14,004 nt of DNA from Candidatus Segetimicrobium genomatis (GTDB taxonomy: Bacteria; Sysuimicrobiota; Sysuimicrobiia; Sysuimicrobiales; Segetimicrobiaceae): positions 1-14,004 of the forward strand of contig VBAN01000099.1 of NCBI GenBank assembly GCA_005882445.1, in the 5' to 3' direction. Under the pieces are notes generated by a model that saw only the letters and a list, made by a program, of their open reading frames with translations, made no database searches and had not been told where the DNA came from. Every line of letters starts with the position of its first letter. Within the stretch, counting starts at the first letter, position 1. This document shows, one piece after another, positions 6,735 through 13,615 of this stretch. Both the position numbers and the translations under genes were made by a program.

Positions 6735-8024
6735 CTACCGCCCCGCGCCGGCGACGTCGAGGATAATCGCCGTCGCCAGCCGGGCGGACACCTCCAGCAG
6801 CCGGGGCTCGACGCGATCGACGGTGTCCTTGGGGGTGTCGTAATAGGGGTCGTCCGGCCGAAAGAGGAACACGACCGGCACGCCCGCCCGCTCGAAGCTC
6901 TGGTGGTCGCTTCCGGCGGATCGCTGCATCGTCACCCGGATGCCGAGCCGCTCGGCGATCCGCGCCGCCGACCGCACGAGCCCGTCGCTTCCCCGGTCCC
7001 AGGCCAGCTGCAGCCGATCGCCCACGCCCTCCATGTCGAGGTTGACCATGCCGACCACGGGGTCCGGGCCCATGTGCTGGATGTAGTAGTCGGACCCGTA
7101 CAGGCCGGACTCTTCGGCCCCAAAGAAGATGAACCGCACGGTGAGTGCGAGCGGCGTGTGGCGGAGCACCTCGGCGACCTCCAGCGCCGTCGCAACGCCC
7201 GATGTGTTGTCGTTGGCCCCTGGGGCCCCCTCCACGGTATCGCGGTGCGCCCCCACCACGAGGACGCGATGCGGGTCCCGGGTCCCAGGCTTGGTCGCGA
7301 TGATGTTCCACGTTGCCCGCTGGCCGGTCTCGGTCTGGACGTTCAAATGCACCCGGACGGACCCCGAGTGCACGAGGTCCAGCAGCTGCAGCCCCTCCGC
7401 GCCGGAGAGTGCGACGACCGGGATGCTGGTGTCGCGGCTCACGACGCCGAACAGGTCCCCGGGCGTGGAGTTGTAGATCAGCACCGCCACGGCGCCCGCG
7501 TCCGCGGCGTTCTTCGCCTTCTCTCGAAACAGGATCGAGCCGCGCTGGATCAGGGCGATCTTCCCGGCAAGCGGCGCCCCGCGGATATCCTCGGGACGCC
7601 CAATCCCCGCATCGGCCAGCTCCGCGGTGATCCCTCCATCGGCCGTCGAGGGCGAGTAGAGCATCGCGTGTGGGTGCAGCCCGACCGACGGCGACGCCGG
7701 CACCGTCAGGGCCACGGCCCGGACGGCGAAGAAGGGGAACTGAAACTCCTGCCACTCCACCGCGTACCCATCGTCGGTGAGGCGGCGCGCGATGTACTCG
7801 CCGGACGTCCGGTCCTCCGGGGTACCCGCGACGTGCGGCCCGATGCGCTGGGACAGCGCGAGGACGTGCGCGTAGGCGCGGCGGCCGGACACCGCTGAAA
7901 GCACATCGGGGAGCGCGGCGGCCTGGCCGGTGACGGCGCCCGGCCACACCGGCGCGACGAGGGCCGCGGCGGCCAGGATCCCCGCCACCGTCCGTTCGAA
8001 CGCGATGATTCGCCGGCGTCTCAT
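6735..8024 (-). CDS. Secreted M28-family zinc aminopeptidase with PA domain
   Basis: The 429-residue protein starts with a basic MRRRR and a hydrophobic segment (about 12-36) ending near TGQAAA, a probable signal peptide. A protease-associated domain covers about 115-230 (LAGKIALIQRGSILFREKAKNAADAGAVAVLIYN). The M28 catalytic domain shows the full set of co-catalytic zinc and acid residues: GAHRD (His260), GANDNTSG (Asp272), FFGAEESGLYGS (Glu304 base, Glu305), NLDMEG (Asp330) and SDHQSF (His374). Such enzymes release N-terminal amino acids from peptides outside the cytoplasm. The residue after the first ligand is Arg instead of the usual Tyr. The upstream dioxygenase-like gene ends 27 bases before the start, so they probably form an operon. 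The ribosome site is weak (GGGGG). The gene appears intact. Confidence 0.92.
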   Translation of the reverse strand: MRRRRIIAFERTVAGILAAAALVAPVWPGAVTGQAAALPDVLSAVSGRRAYAHVLALSQRIGPHVAGTPEDRTSGEYIARRLTDDGYAVEWQEFQFPFFAVRAVALTVPASPSVGLHPHAMLYSPSTADGGITAELADAGIGRPEDIRGAPLAGKIALIQRGSILFREKAKNAADAGAVAVLIYNSTPGDLFGVVSRDTSIPVVALSGAEGLQLLDLVHSGSVRVHLNVQTETGQRATWNIIATKPGTRDPHRVLVVGAHRDTVEGAPGANDNTSGVATALEVAEVLRHTPLALTVRFIFFGAEESGLYGSDYYIQHMGPDPVVGMVNLDMEGVGDRLQLAWDRGSDGLVRSAARIAERLGIRVTMQRSAGSDHQSFERAGVPVVFLFRPDDPYYDTPKDTVDRVEPRLLEVSARLATAIILDVAGAGR

Positions 8025-8051
8025 GTTGCCCCCAGCCGCCGCATCACTCGA

Positions 8052-8567
8052 TCACACTTCGGGCTCGAGGACGATGTCGAATGTCCCCGCGGCCGAGCCC
8101 GCGCGCGGGAGGTAGACCGTCGTCAAGGTGCGGTACCCGGGGACGGCGACGCGAAGGTGGATATGGGGCTGGAAGCCGCCGTCGCCTCCGGGGAAGTTGC
8201 TTTCGAACCGATACCGGCCGCCGGCATCGGTGAGGACGGTGCCTCGGTGCGCGTCATCGTACTGTCCGTCGGGCCTCCTGAGCCAGAACTCGACGCGGGC
8301 TCCCTGGAGGACAGCACAGTCGATGCCCGAGCGAACGACACCGCTCAGCACGAAGCCGGTCCCGACGTGCGACCGCACGGGAGGATTCGGCTTGTAAAAG
8401 GGATCCCCGCCGTCCCCCGGAGTCAGCGGGCACCGAGGCCCCGCCGGCGGAGGCGCCGCCCCCGCGGTGACACCGGAGAGCACGCCGAGGAGCGCGGCCA
8501 GCAGGACACCCCCGGCGAGCGCGCGCCTGAGCAGCTTCACGTTGGCGACAGTGTCTTGCGTCTTCAC
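8052..8567 (-). CDS. Secreted intradiol ring-cleavage dioxygenase-like protein
   Basis: The 171-residue product has a signal peptide (basic KLLRR, then AGGVLLAALLGVLSGVTAGA), a family-like PFYKPNPPVRS segment, and GVVRSGIDCAVLQGARVEFWL, the start of the transthyretin-like beta-sandwich. This is followed by PDGQYDD (Tyr103), TDAGGRYRFESNFPG and PHIHL (His135, His137). Intradiol dioxygenases bind Fe(III) with two tyrosines and two histidines. Here one tyrosine and both histidines are visible, but the second tyrosine position, aligned by eye before PHIH, is Asp129. Ring cleavage is therefore doubtful, and a binding or altered-metal role is possible. The start is GTG 8567 because GGGAGG (8580-8575) lies seven bases upstream; ATG 8588 would put that site inside the gene. 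The M28 peptidase follows in the same direction. Confidence 0.82.
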   Translation of the reverse strand: MKTQDTVANVKLLRRALAGGVLLAALLGVLSGVTAGAAPPPAGPRCPLTPGDGGDPFYKPNPPVRSHVGTGFVLSGVVRSGIDCAVLQGARVEFWLRRPDGQYDDAHRGTVLTDAGGRYRFESNFPGGDGGFQPHIHLRVAVPGYRTLTTVYLPRAGSAAGTFDIVLEPEV

Positions 8568-8574
8568 CCAAGGG

Positions 8575-8580
8575 CCTCCC
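8575..8580 (-). promoter_or_regulatory. Shine-Dalgarno that decides the dioxygenase-like start
   Basis: On the minus strand GGGAGG ends seven bases before GTG 8567-8565. An ATG further upstream (8588-8586) has no ribosome site of its own and would translate through this one. Confidence 0.6.
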
Positions 8581-8591
8581 AGAAACATCGT

Positions 8592-9833
8592 TTGCCGCGC
8601 CGTGCATCGCTGCGGGCCTCATGGTCAAGGGACACTCTCGCCACCGATCTGTCGCAGGGCGCAATTCCGGCGCTCCTCCCGGTGTTCAAGGCGATGTTCC
8701 ATCTCTCCTACGCCGGCGTCGGCTTCATCGTTCTGATGGCCAACATCAGCTCATCGGTGATCCAGCCGGTGTTCGGGGTGCTGAGCGACCGCCTCAGGAT
8801 GCGATGGCTGATGCCGGTCGGCGCCCTGCTCGCGGGCCTGGGGATGACCTTCGCCGTGCTCTCCCCCGACTACGCCGTCACGGTTGCGCTGATCCTCGTC
8901 TCGGGGGTGGGGGTAGCCGCGTTCCACCCCGAGGGGTATCGGTTTGCCGGGCTGGCCGCGGGGGCCAGGCGGGCGACGGGGATGTCGTATTTTTCTGTTG
9001 GAGGAAACATCGGGTACGGCTTGGGCCCGGCGGTGGCGACACTGGCGCTCAGCCGTGCCGGTGTACGAGGGATGGGCTACCTCATGGCCTTCAGTATCCC
9101 GGCGGCCATCCTCCTCTGGCAGGTCATCAGCCCGAGGCAGCGCGAGGCCCTGGAAGGGGCGTGGGCGGCCTCCGCGCCAAGATCCGCGGACGGCATCCCG
9201 GCGGCTCAGAAGACGCAAAACGTCCCGAAGGGCATCCTCGCCCTGCTGGTCGTCTTCGTGGTGCTGCGGTCCTGGGTCTCCGTGGGCACGGCCAGCTTCA
9301 TCCCCCTCTACTTCACGGGAATCCGGCACCTCGATCCGCAGTACGGCGGGATGCTTGTCAGTCTGTTTCTCGGAGCGGGCGCGGTCGGGACGCTCATCGG
9401 CGGCGCCGCCGCCGACCGCTGGGGGCGGCGGGCCTCGCTCATCTTCTCAATGGCGATCCTTCCGCCGCTGCTGCTGATGCTCACCCGCGCGAGCGGCCCA
9501 TGGATCCTGCTGGCGGCCGTGATCGCCGGGATGGCGGTGGTGAGCACCTTCGCGGTCGTGATGGTGATGGCTCAGGAACTCGTGCCCGAGCGGATCGGCA
9601 TGATCTCCGGTCTGATCATCGGGTTCGCCGTCGGGATGGGCGGCATCGGCGTCACCCTCCTCGGCGCGGTCGCCGACCGGTGGGGGCTGCGGACCGCGAT
9701 GGACGCCACGGCACTGCTCCCGCTGGCCGCCCTGGCGATCGCGATCGCGCTTCCCACCCACCGGCAGGCGTCGACCGTCCCGGAGCCACCCGGGAGGAAA
9801 GAACCCCAGGCGGCAGGAGAAACGTGGCATTAG
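8592..9833 (+). CDS. MFS transporter of the fosmidomycin-resistance (Fsr) type, 5' end doubtful
   Basis: The frame encodes about 12 hydrophobic segments in two halves joined by a polar loop (about 9145-9225). Family features are LATDLSQGAIPALLPVF at the start of helix 1, SSVIQPVFGVLSDR (the loop 2-3 motif region), AAFHPEGYRFAG, and GGAAADRWGRR in the second half. The HPE motif and overall order match the Fsr branch of drug/metabolite exporters; the substrate is unknown. The frame is open far upstream only because it is antisense to the dioxygenase-like gene. The only conventional start near the core is TTG 8592, with no ribosome site. The residues that follow (PRRASLRASWSRD) are polar where relatives have the hydrophobic beginning of helix 1. 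The true start may lie in missing sequence. The rest looks intact. Confidence 0.83.
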   Translation: MPRRASLRASWSRDTLATDLSQGAIPALLPVFKAMFHLSYAGVGFIVLMANISSSVIQPVFGVLSDRLRMRWLMPVGALLAGLGMTFAVLSPDYAVTVALILVSGVGVAAFHPEGYRFAGLAAGARRATGMSYFSVGGNIGYGLGPAVATLALSRAGVRGMGYLMAFSIPAAILLWQVISPRQREALEGAWAASAPRSADGIPAAQKTQNVPKGILALLVVFVVLRSWVSVGTASFIPLYFTGIRHLDPQYGGMLVSLFLGAGAVGTLIGGAAADRWGRRASLIFSMAILPPLLLMLTRASGPWILLAAVIAGMAVVSTFAVVMVMAQELVPERIGMISGLIIGFAVGMGGIGVTLLGAVADRWGLRTAMDATALLPLAALAIAIALPTHRQASTVPEPPGRKEPQAAGETWH

Positions 9834-9871
9834 TGTTGCATAAGGAGAAGTCGAGACCCAGGGGGGGACGG

Positions 9872-10706
9872 ATGAGACGCCGGAACGGAGGGGTGGACCG
9901 GATCGACCGCGGGCGGTATGTCCGGCAGCTCCTTCACGCGGCCCGACAGGCCGGCCTCGCCGCCGTCCTGGTCCTCTCGGTCGGCGCGCTGCCGAGCGCG
10001 GGTGCGGCGGCGGGCCCGCCCCGGCCGGGAGATCCCCCCGACAAGCAGACCGCCGGCATCACGGTCCCGCCCGATGATCCCGCGATCACCGCGGGGGCGA
10101 CCGAGTATCCCGGGATCACCGGCCCTCTCCTCGGGTACCTCGCCGCGCCCAAAGGCGGGGATGTGTACCCGGGCATTCTCGTCATCCACGACCGCCAGGG
10201 GCTGAACGAGCATTTCAAGGACATCGTCCGCCGGCTCGCCAAGGCCGGCTATCGACGCCGCCCTCGGCTCGCTCGCGCCGCAGCAGATCCTGGAGGACCT
10301 GAATGCCTCGGTGCGTTATCTCGAATCCCGCCCGGTGGTCGCCAAGACCCGCATCGGGGCCGTCGGCTTCGGGCTGGGCGGCAGCGTCCTCTGGCTCGTC
10401 CTGACCTCGAATCCGGACATCAAAGCCGCGGTGGCGATCTCGGGCGTCGTGCCCTCGCCGCGCGTGGTGTCGAACCTGACGGCAGGCGTCCTGACGATCT
10501 TCGGCGAGAACGATCGGCACGATGATCAGGGCATCGCCGAGTTCGACACGGCGATGAAGAACGCCGGCCTGCCGTTCGTCGTGAAACTGGAGCCGAAGGC
10601 CGGGCGCGATTTCTTCAACGACACCACCACCCGGTACGTTCCGCAGGCCGCGAAGGATGCCTGGGGAATGACGCTGGACTGGCTCTCGCAGCACCTGACA
10701 GGATGA
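9872..10706 (+). CDS. Secreted dienelactone-hydrolase-like protein, disrupted near 10251 and lacking the catalytic triad
   Basis: ATG 9872 follows a G-rich ribosome site. The N-terminal frame has a basic start, a hydrophobic segment (about 28-47, GLAAVLVLSVGALPSAGAAA, signal peptide or anchor), a proline-rich linker, GYLAAPKGGDVYPGILVIHDRQGLNEHFKDI and RRLAKAGY (residue 127). It then changes frame near 10251. The second frame continues as DAALGSLAPQQILEDLNASVRYLE and ends at TGA 10706. The 20-30 residues that normally follow RLA-x2-GY are missing (length 2 modulo 3). In the alpha/beta-hydrolase part, the nucleophile motif G-x-C-x-G-G reads GFGLGG (glycine codon 10371-10373), and the histidine motif GH-x-FFND reads GRDFFND (arginine codon 10605-10607). 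The aspartate region GENDRHDD remains. Dienelactone hydrolysis is therefore not expected. The sugar-acid operon begins 31 bases downstream. Confidence 0.75.
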
Positions 10707-10737
10707 CGATGGAGGACCCGCGCAAGGGAGGGCGGCG

Positions 10738-11916
10738 GTGAGGATCGCTGAGGTCAAGACCTACACCATGGGCTCGCCCTGGCGGAACTTTGTGTTCGGG
10801 CGGCTTCGGACCGACGAAGGACTCGAAGGCATCGGCGAGGCGCGCCCGGTCAATCGGGAAGAGCCGGTCGCCGCGTATCTCGAGGCGATCGCCCACCGGT
10901 ATGTCCTGGGGAGCGATCCCTTCAACATCGAAGACCTCTTGCTGCGGATCATCCGCGACGACTATGAGGTGCCCGGGGCGACCGAGATGACCGCCATCGC
11001 CATCGTGGAGATGGCGTGCTGGGACATCATCGGCAAGGCGCTCGGCCAGCCGGTGTACCGGCTGCTGGGGGGAGCCTGCCGCGACCGGATCAAGGCCTAC
11101 GCCAACGGATGGTACACGGGGGAGCGGACGCCCGAGGTGTTCGCGCAGGCGGCCCGCCGGGTGACGGCGCGGGGCTACCGGGCCCTCAAGCTCGATCCGT
11201 TCGGCGCCGGCTGGGGCGAACTGGAGCGGGCCGAGCACGCGCGGTCGGTGTCGCTCGTGGAGGCGGTCCGGGACGCCGTCGGACCCGACGTGGAGATCTT
11301 CATTGAAATGCACGGCCGGTTCACCCCGACCCAGGCCGCCGCTTTGGCGCGCGACCTCGAGCGCCTGACGCCGGGGTGGATCGAGGAGCCGGTCGCCGCC
11401 GACCAGCCCGGCGCACTCGTCCAGGTGGCGCGCAGCGTGGCGATCCCGATTGCGACCGGCGAGCGGCTGCACACGCGGGCCCAGTTCCGGGATCTGTTCG
11501 CGCTCGGCGCGGCGCAGATCATCCAGCCCGACATCACCCACTGCGGCGGACTGCTCGAAACGAAGAAGATCGCGGCGATGGCCGAGGCCTGCGGGTGTCT
11601 CATGGCGCCTCACAACGTCGGCGCATCGGTGAGCACGGCGGCGGCGCTGCACTTCGCCGCCTCGACGCCGAACCTCAAGATCCTGGAATACTTCAACGAC
11701 TTCGCCGAACCGTTCGTGGAGCAATCGGCCGCGGGGCTCCCCAACGTCCGGGACGGGTGGTTCCCCCTCCCCACCGGGCCAGGGCTGGGCGTGACCCTGA
11801 ATGAGGACGTCGTGACGGCGCATCCGTACCGGCGGCAGCACTTCAACCTCTTCGCTGAGGACTGGCACCGCCGGCAGGTGACGAATCCGGGAAGCGCGCC
11901 TCGCGGCCGCCGTTGA
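10738..11916 (+). CDS. Gluconate/galactonate dehydratase of the enolase superfamily (mandelate-racemase group)
   Basis: The predicted reaction is dehydration of a sugar acid, such as D-gluconate or D-galactonate, to the 2-keto-3-deoxy acid. The 392-residue protein has the capping domain followed by the barrel. Landmarks are YANGWYTGERTPE (121-133), GYRALKLDPFG with the barrel lysine (Lys151), IFIEMHGRF (Glu190, His192), GWIEEPV (Glu216/217), IATGERLHTR (Glu242), QPDITHCGG (Asp265) and APHNVG (His292). These are the expected metal ligands and acid/base residues. ANGWY and KLDPFG closely resemble, from memory, the archaeal gluconate dehydratase GnaD, so this branch is preferred over DgoD. GTG 10738 has GGGAGG six bases upstream (10726-10731). 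The stop overlaps the aldolase start (TTGA). With the following aldolase and kinase it makes a complete pathway. Exact sugar specificity is not readable. Confidence 0.88.
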   Translation: MRIAEVKTYTMGSPWRNFVFGRLRTDEGLEGIGEARPVNREEPVAAYLEAIAHRYVLGSDPFNIEDLLLRIIRDDYEVPGATEMTAIAIVEMACWDIIGKALGQPVYRLLGGACRDRIKAYANGWYTGERTPEVFAQAARRVTARGYRALKLDPFGAGWGELERAEHARSVSLVEAVRDAVGPDVEIFIEMHGRFTPTQAAALARDLERLTPGWIEEPVAADQPGALVQVARSVAIPIATGERLHTRAQFRDLFALGAAQIIQPDITHCGGLLETKKIAAMAEACGCLMAPHNVGASVSTAAALHFAASTPNLKILEYFNDFAEPFVEQSAAGLPNVRDGWFPLPTGPGLGVTLNEDVVTAHPYRRQHFNLFAEDWHRRQVTNPGSAPRGRR

Positions 11917-12566
11917 GGGGTCACGCCGGGGGGACCGGCGCGGCCCGCGTCCTCGAGGCGATCCTGCGCGCCAGGATCGTCCCCATCATCCGCACCTCCT
12001 CCCGCGACTGGGCGGTCGAGGCCGCGGAGGCGCTCGCCGCCTCCGGGCTGGGGATCATCGAGATCACGTTCACCGTCCCGGAGGCTCCCGCGGTCATCCG
12101 CAGCCTCAGGACCCGGTTCCCCGATGTGCTGGTCGGCGCGGGGACGGTCACCAACGCCGACGTGGCCGCCCAGGCCGTCGATGCCGGAGCGCAGTTCCTG
12201 CTGAGCCCCGCCCTGTCCCCCGGCATGATCGACGTGGCGCGGCGGCATGGCGTGCTGGCGGTGCCGGGCGCGTTCAGCCCCACCGAGGTCCTCCAGGCGC
12301 TCGAGCGCGGGGCGGAATTGATCAAGATCTTCCCGGCCGAGACGGGCGGACCGCGCCACATCCGGGCGATCCTGGCGCCGCTCCCTCAGGCGCGTCTCCT
12401 GCCGACCGGAGGGGTCACCCCCGAGAACGTCGCCGATTGGTTGGGGGCGGGGGCGGCGGCGGTCGGCATCGGCACCGCCCTCGTCGGCCCGGGAACCGGG
12501 CGGCTCGACGCTCGGACCCTTCAAGCGCGGATCGAAATCCTGAGGCAGGGGCTCGCCGCGCGCTGA
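11913..12566 (+). CDS. eda: 2-keto-3-deoxy-6-phosphogluconate (KDPG/KDPGal) aldolase
   Basis: This class I aldolase splits 2-keto-3-deoxy-6-phospho-gluconate (or -galactonate) into pyruvate and glyceraldehyde-3-phosphate. The 217-residue product has the usual length and order: ARIVPIIRT (20-28), IIEITFTVPEA (Glu50), VLVGAGTVTN (72-81), FLLSPALSPGMI, VLAVPGAFSPTE, the Schiff-base lysine in ELIKIFPAE (Lys138), LLPTGGVTPENV (phosphate binding) and GAAAVGIGTAL. TTG 11913 is used because it overlaps the dehydratase stop and no other start is available before the core; translation probably depends on coupling since no good ribosome site is seen. The kinase follows after 22 bases, supporting phosphorylated substrate use. 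The gene is intact. Confidence 0.92.
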   Translation: MRGHAGGTGAARVLEAILRARIVPIIRTSSRDWAVEAAEALAASGLGIIEITFTVPEAPAVIRSLRTRFPDVLVGAGTVTNADVAAQAVDAGAQFLLSPALSPGMIDVARRHGVLAVPGAFSPTEVLQALERGAELIKIFPAETGGPRHIRAILAPLPQARLLPTGGVTPENVADWLGAGAAAVGIGTALVGPGTGRLDARTLQARIEILRQGLAAR

Positions 12567-12588
12567 GCCCGGCTGAGGCTGGTGAGCG

Positions 12589-13481
12589 TTGACAACCGTC
12601 GTCGGCATCGGGGAGACGCTGATCCGGCTCGCTCCACAGAACAGTGACACCCTCGAGTCGGCGGCGGCGCTCACGGTGCACGTCGGCGGCGCGGAAGCCA
12701 ACGTCTGCGCGTCGCTCGCCCACCTGGGCATCCCCACCGCCTGGATCTCGCGGCTGCCGGCCAACCCCCTGGGCCGGCGCATTGCGGCGACGATCAGGGG
12801 CTTCGGGGTCAACGTCGACGGGGTGCTCTGGGCGCCCGACGGCCGCGTCGGGCTGATGCTGGTTCAGCCCGAAGCCGGTCCCCGGGCGAGCGAGGTCGTG
12901 TACTACCGTCGTGACTCCGCGTTCGCGTCGATCGACCCGGACGAGGTCGCCTGGAACCTGCTCGACGGCGCGCGCGTGGTCCACTTGACGGGCATTACGC
13001 CAGCGCTCGGCCCGAACGCGTCCCGGCTCGTGGAGCGGGCGATCGCTGAAGCCCGCCGCCGCCGGGTCCGGATCTCATTCGACGTCAACTACCGGGCGAA
13101 GCTGTGGGACCCTCCGGCGACGCCGCGGCGCTCTTCGGCGAGACGGGATCGCCGGACGCGGTCGTCCACAGGCTCCGGGCGCGCTTCGGCTGCGGGATCC
13201 TCGTCCTCACGCTCGGAAGCGCAGGCGCCCTGGCCGAGGACCAGGCCGGGGCCTACCGCCAGTCCGCCTATCCCACCGAGATCGTCGACCGGATCGGCCG
13301 GGGGGACGCGTTCGCGGCCGGGTTCCTCCACGGCTACCTCGCGCAGGGGCCGGCCGAAGGACTGCGGTACGGCGCGGCGATGGCGGCGCTCAAACAGACG
13401 TATCGCGGGGACGTGTGCCTGGCGACGCCCCGCGAGGTCGACGCCGTCCTCCGCGGCGAGTCGGGAACGTTTCACCGATAG
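12589..13481 (+). CDS. kdgK: 2-keto-3-deoxygluconate kinase (PfkB/ribokinase family), disrupted near 13112
   Basis: The kinase would phosphorylate 2-keto-3-deoxygluconate or -galactonate for the preceding aldolase. The first frame (from TTG 12589) has VVGIGETLIRLAP, the PfkB segment GGAEANVCASLAHLG (33-47), VVYYRRDSAFASI (103-115), LTGITPALG and SFDVNYRAKLWDP (163-175). It then leaves the family. The second frame resumes as GDAAALFGETGSPDAVVHRL and carries VLTLGSAGAL and DRIGRGDAFAAGFLHGYL, with the catalytic aspartate of the second PfkB signature (GRGD here rather than the usual GAGD or GGGD). It ends at TAG 13481. About 20-25 residues after LWDP are absent (length 1 modulo 3); alone, the first frame runs on to 13515. 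The start has GAGG ten bases upstream, a weak site. Identity is firm from both halves and from context. Confidence 0.85.
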
Positions 13482-13521
13482 CTCCCAGGAGGGACCCACG
13501 AGGCGCGTCGAATAGGCAGGG

Positions 13522-13542
13522 GCCCGGGCGGACACGCCGGGC
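13522..13542 (+). terminator. Imperfect GC hairpin after the kinase gene
   Basis: GCCCGGGCG (13522-13530) pairs with CGCCGGGC (13535-13542), with one bulged G and a GACA loop, 40 bases after the kinase stop. No T-tract follows, so it may be a Rho-independent terminator of a GC-rich genome, or chance. I see no clear promoter in the rest of 13482-13615. Confidence 0.3.
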
Positions 13543-13615
13543 GCTGTGCCGGGGTTGCGACGCGTCTCGCCGACAGGCTCACCGGCGTACACCCCAGTCA
13601 ACCGAAGGAGGCCGG

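Noticed and set aside
6903..7898. Long plus-strand frame opposite the M28 peptidase
   Set aside because: It is antisense to a complete metallopeptidase with all catalytic residues and resembles no family.
8621..10525. Very long plus-strand frame across the MFS gene into the hydrolase
   Set aside because: Only the part from 9872 matches a protein family; before that it is the MFS gene read out of frame, with the Arg/Gly/Pro-rich composition typical of shadows in GC-rich DNA.
10709..10741. Ten-residue ORF (MEDPRKGGRR) between the hydrolase and the dehydratase, overlapping the GTG start
   Set aside because: It lies over the Shine-Dalgarno of the dehydratase, has no ribosome site of its own, and its residues simply reflect purine-rich leader sequence.
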